This document shows, piece after piece, positions 8,163 through 17,232 of a DNA stretch of 64,000 nucleotides; the stretch's first letter is position 1; every line of letters begins with the position of its first letter. The translations under genes and the position numbers were made by a program. The notes below the pieces were generated by a model that had not been told where the DNA came from, did no database searches, and was given only the letters and a program-made list of their open reading frames with translations. The DNA is taken from contig NZ_JAGGMI010000013.1 of the NCBI RefSeq assembly GCF_017875235.1, positions 52,201 through 116,200 on the forward strand, given 5' to 3'. Source of the stretch: Asticcacaulis solisilvae. Lineage in GTDB: Bacteria; Pseudomonadota; Alphaproteobacteria; Caulobacterales; Caulobacteraceae.

Positions 8163-9526
8163 AGGTTGATCAGGTTGATGGCGCGGACAAGGCGCACACC
8201 GATCTGAGCCTGTTGCGCGCCGTAAAGCGTGCGTTCGGCATCCGTCAGTGTCAGTCGTGAATCGATGCCTTCGCGGAAGCGCTGCTGTGCCAGGCGATTG
8301 CCGTCGGCGGCCGCCGCGACAACCCGGTCCGTGGCGGCCAGACGCTCATCGATGGTGGCGCGCACGGCGAGCTGATCCGAAACATCGCGGAAGGCGGCCT
8401 GGACTGCGCCTTCATACTGGGCCAGGGCGATATCGCGGCTCGTCCGGCTGGCGCGGAGGTTCGCCAGGTTGGCGCCGCCGGCAAAGATCGGCACCGAGAT
8501 CGATGGCGCGAATGTCCATGTATCCGTGCCGTCGAACAGGCCGTCGAGGTCGCCGGACGCCTTGCCGACTGAGCCGGTCAGCGAGATGCGCGGGAAGAGG
8601 GCGGCGCGTGCCGCGCCGATGTCGGCGTTGGCGGCCTTGAGGCTGTATTCGGCAGCCAGGACATCAGGACGCTTCAGCAGGATGTCCGACGGCAGGCCCA
8701 CCGGCAGATCAGCCAGCACGGCGTTGTCCGGGAAGGTCGATGGCAGGTTATCCGCCGCCACTTCCGAGCCGACGAGAAGACGCAGGGCATTGCGATCCTG
8801 CTGGACCTGGGCAACCAGGGCGGCGACATCGGCGCGGGCTTGCTCAGCGAGCACCTCGGTCTGGCGCAGGGTCAGCTGATCCGACGCACCGGCTTCGAAG
8901 CGCTGACGCATCAGCCCCAGGCTTTCGTCACGCAGGCGCAGGGTTTCACGCGACAGGCGCAACTGGTCTTCATCGGCGGCCAGGGCGAGCCATGAAGACG
9001 CCACGGCGCTGATCAGGCTGATCTGTGCCGCCTTGCGGTTTTCACCCGCGGCGAAGAAGCGCTGCTGCGCGCCGCGGCTCAGCGAGCGAACCCGGCCGAA
9101 CAGGTCGAGCTCCCATGACGCGCCGATATCGGCCGTATAGGATTCGGTTTCGCCGATGGGAGCACCGGTGGCCGGATTGACCGAGCCGGTATCGCCGCGG
9201 AAACCGGAGACCGTGCCCTGGAACGCCGGGACCAGGCTGGCGCGCTGGATACGGTATTGCGACCGGGCGCGCTCGACGTTCAGTACGGCGACGCGGAGAT
9301 CGCGGTTGTTCTCCAGCGACTGGGCGATGACGGCTTGCAGGCGCGGGTCGAGGAAGACCTGGCGCCAGGCGAGCGTTTCCGCCGATGCGCCAGACGACAC
9401 TTGCGCGGTCGGGAACTGGCCGGGCACTGGTAAGGCGCTGCGTTCATAGCGCGGCGCCATGGTGCAGGCGCTAAGCGTTAGGGCGCCGGCGGCGGCCAGA
9501 AGGGTGATTTTGACGGTCGGGGTCAT
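8126..9526 (-). CDS. RND efflux outer-membrane lipoprotein (OprM/NodT family)
   Basis: 466 aa from ATG 9526. The lipoprotein signal peptide ends at the lipobox LSAC (Cys18). Two outer-membrane efflux repeats follow, with the family phrases DPRLQAVIAQSLENNRDLRVA, ASWELDLFGRVRSLSRG, LLKRPDVLAAEYSLKAANADIGAARAALFPRISLTGSVG and PIFAGGANLANLRAS. It forms the trimeric outer-membrane channel of a tripartite pump. The pump gene's stop is one base upstream of its start, so it is the third gene of the 14055-8126 operon. Its 3' end overlaps the convergent UTRA gene. Confidence 0.93.
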   Translation of the reverse strand: MTPTVKITLLAAAGALTLSACTMAPRYERSALPVPGQFPTAQVSSGASAETLAWRQVFLDPRLQAVIAQSLENNRDLRVAVLNVERARSQYRIQRASLVPAFQGTVSGFRGDTGSVNPATGAPIGETESYTADIGASWELDLFGRVRSLSRGAQQRFFAAGENRKAAQISLISAVASSWLALAADEDQLRLSRETLRLRDESLGLMRQRFEAGASDQLTLRQTEVLAEQARADVAALVAQVQQDRNALRLLVGSEVAADNLPSTFPDNAVLADLPVGLPSDILLKRPDVLAAEYSLKAANADIGAARAALFPRISLTGSVGKASGDLDGLFDGTDTWTFAPSISVPIFAGGANLANLRASRTSRDIALAQYEGAVQAAFRDVSDQLAVRATIDERLAATDRVVAAAADGNRLAQQRFREGIDSRLTLTDAERTLYGAQQAQIGVRLVRAINLINLYASAGGGFDAE

Positions 9527-9527
9527 A

Positions 9528-12500
9528 TCAGTGTCCCTTCGGATCGGAGTCGGTGCGGTTGAGATAGGCCATGGCTTCGCGCTGTTCGGCCAGCTTCCTG
9601 AGGTGCTTTTCGTCCGCCTTGAACATCTTTTCGATGATGACGAAGAACAGCGGGATGAAGAAGACGGCCAGGAAGGTAGCGGACAGGATGCCGCCGACCA
9701 GGCCGGTGCCGATGGCGTTCTGGCTGCCCGACCCCGCGCCATTGGCGAAGAAGAGCGGCAGGATGCCGAAGGTAAAGGCCAGCGAGGTCATGATGATCGG
9801 GCGAAGGCGGACGCGGGCAGCTGTAAGCGTGGCGTCGATCAGGCTCATGCCGTTTTCGTGGTTATGCTTAGCGAATTCCACGATCAGGATGGCGTTTTTG
9901 GCGCTGAGGCCGATGATGGTGAGAAGCGCGACCTGAAGGTAGATGTCATTCGACAGTCCGCGCAGCATGGTGGCCAGAAGCGCACCCAAAACCCCCAGCG
10001 GGATGACCATGACGATGGCGACCGGGATCGACCAGCTTTCGTACAGGGCGGCTAGCAGGATGAAGACGATGAAGATCGACAGAGCGTACAGCATCGGGGC
10101 TTCGGCGCCGGACTGCTTTTCCTGGAGCGACAGGCCGGTCCATTCGTACGAGATGCCGGGCGGCAGCTGGGCGATGATCTTTTCCATCTCGGCCATGGCC
10201 TGGCCCGACGACTGGCCGGGGGCGGCCATGCCTTGGATGTTCATCGACGGCGAGCCGTTATAGCGTTCCAGGCGCGGCGAGCCGTATTCCCAGTGCGAGG
10301 TGGCAAAGGCCGAGAATGGCACCATCTGGCCCTGGTCGTTGCGGACGTACCACTGGTTCAGATCCTCGGGTTTCATGCGGAAGGGAGCATCGGCCTGGAC
10401 GAAGACCTTTTTGACGCGGTTGCGATCAATGAAGTCGTTGACATAGGCGCCGCCCATGGCGGTGGACAGGGTGGCGTTGATGTCGGACAGGCTGACCCCC
10501 ATGGCGCCGGCGGCAGCCTGGTCGATCTCAAGCTTCAGTTCCGGCGTGTCTTCCATGCCATTCGGGCGCACGCCCATCAGGCTGGGGTTCTGCGATGCCA
10601 TGCCCAGCACCTGGTTGCGGGCGTTGAGCAGGGCGCCATGACCTAAACCACCCACATCCTTGAGCTGGAGGTCGAAACCCGAAGAATTACCGAGCTCGGT
10701 CACAGCCGGCGGCACGATGGCGAAGGCCATGGCGTCGCGGAACTGGCTGAAGCGGCCCATGGCGCGTCCCGCGACGGCCGGCGCCTTTTCGTCGGCTGTC
10801 TTGCGGTCGTGGAAATCCTTGAGGCGGACGAAGGCCATGCCGGCGTTCTGGCCGGGACCCGAGAAGGAGAAGCCCGAAACAGTGAAGGCGGATTCGACGG
10901 CCGGATCCTTCTTGAAATGGTCGGCGATTTCGTCGAGCACGACATTGGTGCGTTCTTCGGTGGCGCCGGGCGGCAGTTGAACGATGGTGAAGAGGATGCC
11001 CTGGTCTTCTTCGGGGAGGAAGGAGGTCGGCAGACGCGTGAACAGGAAGGCCATCAGGGCGACGATGGCGGCGAACACCACCATCCAGCGCACGCTCTGG
11101 CCGAGGATCTTGCCAACCGTGTTGCGGTATCCATTGGCCAGGCCGTCGAAGCTCTTGTTGAACCAGTTGAAGAAGCCGCCCAACGGACCCTTCTTCTTGG
11201 CGTTGTGGTCGATCGGCTTGAGCAGGGTGGCGCACAGGGCGGGCGTCAGGACGAGGGCGACGATGACCGACAGGGCCATGGCCGAGACCAGGGTGATCGA
11301 GAACTGACGGTAGATGACGCCCTGCGAGCCGCCGAAGAAGGCCATCGGGATGAACACGGCCGACAGGACCAGCGCGATGCCGATCAGGGCGCCGGTGATT
11401 TCTTCCATCGACTTGATGGTGGCGGCCAAAGGCGGCAGTTTCTCTTCGTGCATGACGCGTTCGACGTTTTCGACCACGACGATGGCGTCATCGACCAGAA
11501 GACCGATGGCCAGCACAAGGCCGAACAGCGTCAGCGTGTTGATCGAGTAGCCAAACGCCGCCAGAACACCAAAGGTGCCGAGCAGGACGACCGGGACGGC
11601 GATGGTCGGGATGATGGTCGCGCGCCAGTTTTGCAGGAAAATGAACATGACGACGAAGACGAGCACGACAGCCTCGACGAGCGTCTTGACCACTTCCTCG
11701 ATCGAAAGCTCGATGAACGGCGTGGTGTCGAAGGGCACGACGTAGTGATAGCCCTTGGGGAACTGCTTCTTGAGCTCGTCCATCTTGGCCTTGACGGCCT
11801 TGGCGGTGTCGAGCGCATTGGCGCCGGTGGCCAGGCTGATGGCGATACCCGTTGCCGGGCGGCCGTTGAACTTGGCCGTGCCGCCATATTGCTGGGCGCC
11901 GAGTTCGAGGCGCGCCACATCTTGAAGGCGGACGATGGCGCCGCCGGCGGAGTTTTTGACAATGATATTACGGAACTGGTCGATCGTTGTCAGGCGCGAC
12001 TGGGCGGTGATCGTCGCATTGAGCGCCGTGCCCTGGACAGCCGGCAGGCCGCCCAGCTGACCGGCGGACACCTGAGTGTTCTGGGCGCGAATGGCGCCCA
12101 TGACGTCGGTCGGCGTCAGGTTGTAGCTGGTGAGCTTGTTGGGATCGAGCCAGATGCGCATGGCGTATTGCGCACCGAAGTTCTGGATGGTGCCGACGCC
12201 GTCGACGCGGCTGATCTGATCGATGAGGGTCGAGGACATGTAGTCGCCAAGGTCGGTATCGGTGACCTTCGGGTCGTCGGAGTAGAGACCGATAACCATC
12301 AGGAAGCCGCTGGAGGCCTTCGCGACCGTCAGGCCCTGCTGCTGCACCTCGGCGGGCAGGAGCGGCGTGGCTGACTGGAGTTTGTTCTGCACCTGGACCT
12401 GGGCGATGTCGGGATCGGTGCCGGCCTTGAAGGTCAGATTGATGCTGGCCGCGCCGCTCGAGTCCGAGGTCGAGTTCATGTACATCAGCCCGTCGATCCC

Positions 12501-12713
12501 CTTCATCTGCTGTTCGATGATCTGGGTGACGCTGTCTTCGACGGTCTTGGCGGAGGCGCCGGGATAGAAGGCGTTGACCGATACCTGCGGCAGGGCGATC
12601 TGCGGATACTGAGCCACCGGCAGGTTGGCAATCGACAGCAGGCCCGCCATCATGATGACGATAGCGACCACCCAGGCGAAGATGGGGCGGTGGATGAAGA
12701 AACGGGAGATCAT
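9528..12713 (-). CDS. RND efflux pump, HAE1 family (AcrB/MexB-like)
   Basis: 1061 aa, normal for hydrophobe/amphiphile RND pumps. The N-terminus [20 protein letters not shown] begins TM1. Large periplasmic loops follow TM1 and TM7, and there are 12 membrane segments in all. The proton-relay aspartates lie in TM4 ([18 protein letters not shown]). [22 protein letters not shown] is the usual start of the porter domain. It should export drugs, dyes or plant phenolics from periplasm or inner leaflet in exchange for protons. It sits between its adaptor and channel genes; a composite repeat lies in the gap after the adaptor. Confidence 0.95.
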   Translation of the reverse strand: MISRFFIHRPIFAWVVAIVIMMAGLLSIANLPVAQYPQIALPQVSVNAFYPGASAKTVEDSVTQIIEQQMKGIDGLMYMNSTSDSSGAASINLTFKAGTDPDIAQVQVQNKLQSATPLLPAEVQQQGLTVAKASSGFLMVIGLYSDDPKVTDTDLGDYMSSTLIDQISRVDGVGTIQNFGAQYAMRIWLDPNKLTSYNLTPTDVMGAIRAQNTQVSAGQLGGLPAVQGTALNATITAQSRLTTIDQFRNIIVKNSAGGAIVRLQDVARLELGAQQYGGTAKFNGRPATGIAISLATGANALDTAKAVKAKMDELKKQFPKGYHYVVPFDTTPFIELSIEEVVKTLVEAVVLVFVVMFIFLQNWRATIIPTIAVPVVLLGTFGVLAAFGYSINTLTLFGLVLAIGLLVDDAIVVVENVERVMHEEKLPPLAATIKSMEEITGALIGIALVLSAVFIPMAFFGGSQGVIYRQFSITLVSAMALSVIVALVLTPALCATLLKPIDHNAKKKGPLGGFFNWFNKSFDGLANGYRNTVGKILGQSVRWMVVFAAIVALMAFLFTRLPTSFLPEEDQGILFTIVQLPPGATEERTNVVLDEIADHFKKDPAVESAFTVSGFSFSGPGQNAGMAFVRLKDFHDRKTADEKAPAVAGRAMGRFSQFRDAMAFAIVPPAVTELGNSSGFDLQLKDVGGLGHGALLNARNQVLGMASQNPSLMGVRPNGMEDTPELKLEIDQAAAGAMGVSLSDINATLSTAMGGAYVNDFIDRNRVKKVFVQADAPFRMKPEDLNQWYVRNDQGQMVPFSAFATSHWEYGSPRLERYNGSPSMNIQGMAAPGQSSGQAMAEMEKIIAQLPPGISYEWTGLSLQEKQSGAEAPMLYALSIFIVFILLAALYESWSIPVAIVMVIPLGVLGALLATMLRGLSNDIYLQVALLTIIGLSAKNAILIVEFAKHNHENGMSLIDATLTAARVRLRPIIMTSLAFTFGILPLFFANGAGSGSQNAIGTGLVGGILSATFLAVFFIPLFFVIIEKMFKADEKHLRKLAEQREAMAYLNRTDSDPKGH

Positions 12714-12738
12714 GCCTTAAATCCTTCGGCAGTCTTTT

Positions 12739-12846
12739 GAGCGATATGTCGAAAAGTGTGGGCGGTTTTCGACTAGATATCGCGACGAAATTAAAGCGGG
12801 CGGCCTGTCCAGGCGGAGTCCGGGCGGGCATTAGAGCGACAGGCCG
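12739..12846 (+). repeat. Composite two-hairpin intergenic repeat, copy b
   Basis: The conserved part runs from AGCGATATGTCGAAAAGTGT (12740-12759) through GGGCGGTTTTCGA to ATATCGCG (12777-12784). A spacer holding ACGAAATTAAAG follows. The second dyad is CGGCCTGTC (12801-12809) with GACAGGCCG (12838-12846). The copy lies between the adaptor and pump genes, inside an operon. Confidence 0.75.
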
Positions 12847-12867
12847 AAAGCCGGGAAGCTTTCGGCC
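12842..12867 (-). terminator. Strong hairpin just after the adaptor gene
   Basis: A 10-bp perfect stem, GGCCGAAAGC (12842-12851) with GCTTTCGGCC (12858-12867), encloses a 6-nt loop and starts 9 bp beyond the adaptor stop codon. There is no T-run on either strand. A partial stop or an mRNA-stabilising hairpin, which would set adaptor:pump ratio, is more likely than full termination. It partly overlaps the end of repeat copy b. Confidence 0.5.
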
Positions 12868-12876
12868 GGGATCGCA

Positions 12877-14055
12877 TTACTTCTGGGCAGGCGCACCAGC
12901 CGGAGCAGGCGCCTTTGAACCGGCGGGAACGGGCTTGACGGGGGCGTCGGGCATGACCTTTTGCAGACCTTCGACAATCACGCGGTCGCCGGATTGCAGG
13001 CCCTCGGTCACCAGCCATTTGTCGCCGACCGTCTGGGTCGCCTTGATGGGGCGGGGTTGCGCCTTGTTATCCTTGCCGACAACCATGACCATGGCATTGC
13101 CCTTGGGGTCGCGAGTCACAGCCGGCTGCGGCACCAGAATGCCGTTGCCGACGACGCCGGAGACGACGCGCGCCTTGGCGTACATGCCAGGCAGCAGCGT
13201 GCCGTCCGGATTGGGGAAGAGGGCGCGCAGCGTCACCGTGCCGGTGGCTTCGTCGACCGAGACGTCCGAGAACTGCAGGCGGCCCTTGACGGGGTGGACC
13301 GTGCCGTCTTCGAGGATCAGTTCGACCTCGGCGGTGCCCGGCTGGCTGATTTCACCGCTGGCCGAGGCCCGCTTGAGGTTCATCAGGTCGGTGGCCGACT
13401 GGTTGATGTCGAGATAGATCTGGCTGGTGTTCTGGATCTTGGTCAGCTCGGTCGGTTGCGCGGCCGTGACCAGCGCGCCTGGCGTTACCGACGACTTGCC
13501 GATACGGCCCGAGATCGGCGCCGTCACGCGGGTATAGTCGAGATTGATGCGCGCGGTCTGGAGCGCGGCTTCGGCCGCTTCCTGCTGGGCCTCGGCCTGC
13601 TGCAGCGCCGCCTGGGCGTCGTCGTTTTCCTGCTTGGAAACAGCGTTCGTCTTGACCAGCTCGGCATAGCGTTGCGCGCGCAGACGGGCCGAGGTCACGG
13701 CCGCCTTGGTCTGCGACACCTGGGCCTGGGCGCTGGCGACGGCTGCCTGGAAGGGCGCGGCATCGATCTGGTAGAGTGACTGGCCCTGTTGGACGAAGCC
13801 GCCTTCGGTGAACAGGCGCTGCTTGACGATGCCCGATACTTGCGGACGCACGTCCGAAACCAGGTAGGCCGAGGTCCGGCCCGACAGGACGGTCGTCAGG
13901 TTGACCGGTTCGGTCTGGACCGTCACGACGCCGACCTCCGCGGCCATACCCTGGGGCATGCCGCCTTCCGGCTTCTTGCCGCAGGCGGTGAGGCCGAGGC
14001 TAAGTGCCAGGACGGCCGTCGCGGCAAGCTTGAGGGGCAAAAGGGGCGATCTCAT
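12877..14055 (-). CDS. RND efflux periplasmic adaptor (MexA/AcrA family)
   Basis: 392 aa lipoprotein: signal peptide with lipobox LTAC (Cys25). Then come the lipoyl/barrel-sandwich half (DVRPQVSGIVKQRLFTEGGFVQQGQSLYQID), a long alpha-helical hairpin (about residues 98-165, rich in Ala and Gln), the second lipoyl half (INLDYTRVTAPISGRIGKS), the beta-barrel and the membrane-proximal domain. It bridges the pump and the outer-membrane channel. First gene of the efflux operon, divergent from a TetR regulator across a 220-bp region that contains a likely operator. The C-terminus is Pro/Ala-rich. Confidence 0.94.
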   Translation of the reverse strand: MRSPLLPLKLAATAVLALSLGLTACGKKPEGGMPQGMAAEVGVVTVQTEPVNLTTVLSGRTSAYLVSDVRPQVSGIVKQRLFTEGGFVQQGQSLYQIDAAPFQAAVASAQAQVSQTKAAVTSARLRAQRYAELVKTNAVSKQENDDAQAALQQAEAQQEAAEAALQTARINLDYTRVTAPISGRIGKSSVTPGALVTAAQPTELTKIQNTSQIYLDINQSATDLMNLKRASASGEISQPGTAEVELILEDGTVHPVKGRLQFSDVSVDEATGTVTLRALFPNPDGTLLPGMYAKARVVSGVVGNGILVPQPAVTRDPKGNAMVMVVGKDNKAQPRPIKATQTVGDKWLVTEGLQSGDRVIVEGLQKVMPDAPVKPVPAGSKAPAPAGAPAQK

Positions 14056-14161
14056 GCGGGTGCTCCAGATGGGCAGAATTTTTCTGAACGCAGGGTAATG
14101 GAACTATTGTGCGCCGCAACCCTTGCCAAAAAGTGTCAGCAAGACGTTATGATAGAAATGT

Positions 14162-14177
14162 GAATGAACGATCATTC
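14162..14177. promoter_or_regulatory. Probable TetR operator between efflux operon and its regulator
   Basis: The dyad GAATGAACGATCATTC (half-sites GAATGA and TCATTC, 4-bp centre) lies in the divergent promoter region, 107 bp from the adaptor start and 99 bp from the TetR start. The GAATGA/TCATTC half-sites resemble AcrR-type operators. The assignment is by position and symmetry only. Confidence 0.5.
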
Positions 14178-14275
14178 TCATTTCTGGTGTTATGCGGCTT
14201 TTTCGTGTATGTCAATCGGACCACAACATTAAAAATCGTTTACTGCCTTTAGTGCAAAGGATTTCCGCGTACAGC

Positions 14276-14917
14276 ATGACCGACTCTTCCCCACCGGCCA
14301 CAGGATCGAAACCCCGCCAGAGCCGTGAAGTCCGGCAACAGCAGATCCTCGATGCGACTCTGAACTGCGTCCGCAAGTCCGGCTTTCATGGCGCCAGCAT
14401 GGCCGACATTGCTGCCGAGGCGAAGATGAGCGTCGGCGTCATCTACCGCTATTTCGCCAACAAGGAAGCGATCATCGAGGCCATTGTCGCCAATGACCTG
14501 GCCGAGATGCGCGCCAAGTTTGCCGAATGGGAGGCGACGCCCGACGACAAACTGCTGGATACGGTCCTGGAGGTGCTCGAGCACGCGGTCGAGCACAAAT
14601 ATATGTGCGGCAACGCGGCCATGGCGCTCGAGGTCCTGGCCGAGGCCGGGCGCAATCCGCGCGTCGCGACCATAGTCCAGGCGGCCGACGTCCAGGAGCG
14701 CGAACTGGGCCGCAGCCTGTGCCGGCGTCTCAATCGCGGCAGCGATCCGACGGCAATGGACATGCGCGGTGAGATCATCGGCATGATCTTCGACGGAATG
14801 ATGATCCGCGCCATATGCAATCCGGACATCGACCGCAAGGCGCTGCTGGCGGAGCTCAGGCCGGTCATGCGCATCCTGTTTACGGTGAGCAATGCCGAAC
14901 TCGCCAAGGCGCCATAG
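14276..14917 (+). CDS. TetR family transcriptional regulator of the RND operon
   Basis: 213 aa from ATG 14276; a longer ORF from 14192 runs through promoter sequence and was rejected. The N-terminal TetR HTH is canonical: RQQQILDATLNCVRKSGFHG, then ASMADIAAEAKMSVGVIYRYFANKEAII (about residues 19-67). The C-terminal ~140 residues form the ligand-binding, dimerising part and differ widely in this family. Divergent position next to the efflux operon suggests local repression of that operon, as for AcrR or NalC. A bidirectional terminator follows. Confidence 0.9.
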   Translation: MTDSSPPATGSKPRQSREVRQQQILDATLNCVRKSGFHGASMADIAAEAKMSVGVIYRYFANKEAIIEAIVANDLAEMRAKFAEWEATPDDKLLDTVLEVLEHAVEHKYMCGNAAMALEVLAEAGRNPRVATIVQAADVQERELGRSLCRRLNRGSDPTAMDMRGEIIGMIFDGMMIRAICNPDIDRKALLAELRPVMRILFTVSNAELAKAP

Positions 14918-14921
14918 ACAT

Positions 14922-14958
14922 AAAAAGGGGCGCCGTGCATATTGCATGGCGCCCTTTT
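14922..14958. terminator. Bidirectional terminator
   Basis: The GGGCGCC/GGCGCCC stem is extended by TGCA/TGCA near the loop and has A-rich 5' and TTTT 3' flanks. It lies between the convergent TetR gene (ends 14917) and the siderophore receptor (ends 14963), and it would work on both strands. Confidence 0.85.
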
Positions 14959-14962
14959 CCGA

Positions 14963-17101
14963 TCAGAAGTCGTAAGTCAGGGTGACCATGGCGCTGCGCG
15001 GCGGTGCGTAGAAGGCCTGGCTCCACTTCAGGCCGTTCCAGTACGTCTCATCGAACGCATTCTTGATGTTGAGCGCGGCGCGGACTTTGTCCGTCAAGCG
15101 GAAGCTGGCGACCAGGTCAAGGACGGCATAGGCTTCCTGCTTGACGGTCGTGGCCACGTCGATCGTTTCAATGTCGCTCTGCCAGCGAATGGATGCGCCC
15201 AGGCGCAGGTCGCGGCGCTCCGGCATGGCGTAGGTCGTCGACAGCTTGAAGGTCTGGCGCGGCAAGTAATTGCGCACGTTATTGCCGGCCTTGTCCTCGA
15301 TGGACAGGCTGGTCCAGCCGCCGTTAATGGTCCATTGCGGAGTGACCTTGCCTGCGACTTCGAACTCATAGCCTTCGACATAGGTATCGATGCCGGCGTA
15401 ATAGGACTTGCCGACCAGGGTCGGATCGCTGTTATAACCTGGTGCCGAAGGGTCGGTATTTTGCATGTATCCGGCCCATTCGGCCAGGCCGTACTGCTCT
15501 GACTTGAACACCGACGCGGTGGCATAAAGGCGGCGCTCAAACCACTCGCTCTTTATGCCTGCCTCATAGCTCTTGCCCTCCGCCGATGGCAGGCGGGCAA
15601 AGGCAACGTCGGTTTCCGACTGCGGATTGAAGATGTCGGTATAGCTAGCGTAGAGCGATACATTCGGATTGATGTCATAGACGACGCCGGCGTAAGGGCT
15701 GACCTTCTGCTCCGAACGCGAATTGTCGACGGCGTAGGAATAGCCTTCGGTTTCGAGATCGATGGCGTTGAAGCCGACAATGCCCTTCAGCCTATCAGTC
15801 AGGTTGAGGTGTGCGGCGGCGTAGGCGCGCGTCAGGCGGTCGTCAATCTCTTCGGCTAGGTAGGTATCGGGATAGGCCGGCTGGTTCGGATAGACGATGA
15901 CGCCGTCCAGAATGGAAGGATAGACATCGAACGGGGCAAAGGCTTCCCACTTGTGGCTTTTGCTCTTGGAGGTGTTGAAGCCGAGGACGAGCTGATGTTC
16001 GCGGCCGAACAGCGACACATTGCCGTTGGCGATAAAGTCGAACATGTCCTGCTTCAGGGTCGATGGGTAATAACCGGTCATGGCGGTTACGCCCGCCCCG
16101 GTGACAGGGTCAGGATTCCCAAAGGCGTACAGCAGCTTGGCTTCGTCGTCGAAATCCTTGTGCGTATAGACGCCCTTAACGGTCCAGCCACTGGCGAACT
16201 CATACGACATTTCGGCGAAAGCCGTATCGGTGTGGGTGTCCCAGAAGGTCCACGGCGCACCCGTCGTCGCCGAAACGTCGTAGTCGATCTGCGTTCCATC
16301 CGAATAGGTCAGTGGCAGGGCGCCCCAGTTTACACCGTCGGCCAGATTGTCCTGCTTCGAATAGCCGGCCGTGGCGTTCAGGTTCGGCGCGATGTCCCAG
16401 GACACGACACCGTAAAAGACGTTCCGTTCGACACTGTAATAGTCGAGGTAGCTGTCCGTGTCCGTGCGGGCGAAGACGAAGCGGCCGCTGACCGTACCGT
16501 CGGCATTGAGCGGGCCGGAAACGTCCCCGGACAGGCGCAGATTGTCCCAGCTGCCATAACCCACCGAGGCATTGGCGCGAAAGTCCTTGGTGGGACGCTT
16601 GCGGATATAGTTGATCGTCGCCGACGGATTGCCGATGCCGGTCATCATGCCGTTGGCGCCGCGCACGGCTTCGATGCGGTCGAAGATGGCGACATCAAGC
16701 GCACCGGTTTGAAGCCCCCAGTCAAGGGGCTGACCAACGCCATCAACCTGGAAGTTGACGATGTCGAAGCCACGCGAATTGTAGTAGGTGCGATCCGTTT
16801 CCGATGCCTCGACGTTGATGCCGGGTAAGGTGGCCAGCAACTGGTTGGCATCGGTGAGGTCAAATTCCTTCATCTGCTGGGCCGTCACGACTGTCACCGA
16901 CTGCGGCGTTTCACGCAGGGACAGGTCGAGACCGGTGGCGCCGGCCGATTCGCGGATGACGCGCTTGCCCAGTACGATAACCGCTTTTTCGTCATTTGGG
17001 CCTTCCCCGGGCGCGGCATCGTCCGCCATGGCGGGAAGGGTGGACACAAGGCCCAGCAGGATCAGGGCGGAAGCGGATGCACGAAGCGTGGTCTTGGACA
17101 T
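14963..17101 (-). CDS. TonB-dependent siderophore receptor
   Basis: 712 aa. Signal peptide about residues 1-26 ending at AMA. Short TonB box region KAVIVLGKR. Plug domain with LRETPQSVTVVTAQQMKEFD, TLPGINVEASETDR and VRGANGMMTGIGNPSATINYIRKRP, a phrase typical of FhuE/FpvA/FoxA-like receptors. The rest forms the 22-strand barrel ending in the expected aromatic Phe (MVTLTYDF). It should import a ferric siderophore across the outer membrane. It is followed upstream by a PepSY protein and a small membrane protein of the same strand. Fur-like dyads lie in its promoter. Confidence 0.93.
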   Translation of the reverse strand: MSKTTLRASASALILLGLVSTLPAMADDAAPGEGPNDEKAVIVLGKRVIRESAGATGLDLSLRETPQSVTVVTAQQMKEFDLTDANQLLATLPGINVEASETDRTYYNSRGFDIVNFQVDGVGQPLDWGLQTGALDVAIFDRIEAVRGANGMMTGIGNPSATINYIRKRPTKDFRANASVGYGSWDNLRLSGDVSGPLNADGTVSGRFVFARTDTDSYLDYYSVERNVFYGVVSWDIAPNLNATAGYSKQDNLADGVNWGALPLTYSDGTQIDYDVSATTGAPWTFWDTHTDTAFAEMSYEFASGWTVKGVYTHKDFDDEAKLLYAFGNPDPVTGAGVTAMTGYYPSTLKQDMFDFIANGNVSLFGREHQLVLGFNTSKSKSHKWEAFAPFDVYPSILDGVIVYPNQPAYPDTYLAEEIDDRLTRAYAAAHLNLTDRLKGIVGFNAIDLETEGYSYAVDNSRSEQKVSPYAGVVYDINPNVSLYASYTDIFNPQSETDVAFARLPSAEGKSYEAGIKSEWFERRLYATASVFKSEQYGLAEWAGYMQNTDPSAPGYNSDPTLVGKSYYAGIDTYVEGYEFEVAGKVTPQWTINGGWTSLSIEDKAGNNVRNYLPRQTFKLSTTYAMPERRDLRLGASIRWQSDIETIDVATTVKQEAYAVLDLVASFRLTDKVRAALNIKNAFDETYWNGLKWSQAFYAPPRSAMVTLTYDF

Positions 17102-17152
17102 GGGGAGGAACAGCCTTTTTCAGAGCGGCATACACACAGCTACCGCATTAAG

Positions 17153-17210
17153 AATGCGTCGCATTTACTACGCGGAGCGCCACTGTCAAGCAATATGCAA
17201 ATGAATTGCA
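17153..17210 (-). promoter_or_regulatory. Fur-like dyads upstream of the siderophore receptor
   Basis: Two perfect dyads lie 52-109 bp upstream of the receptor start: AATGCGTCGCATT (17153-17165) and TGCAAATGAATTGCA (17196-17210). The second shares the pattern TGCRA-N5-TYGCA with the dyad at 19408-19426 before the associated membrane genes. Iron-responsive repression by Fur is the natural reading. Confidence 0.5.
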
Positions 17211-17232
17211 AAATCGATTAATGATTGCCGGG

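Noticed and set aside
10809..12374. 521-codon plus-strand open frame opposite the RND pump
   Set aside because: Its composition (Asp, Glu, Gly, Arg, His) is typical of an antisense shadow in high-GC DNA; the minus strand encodes a full, recognisable pump.
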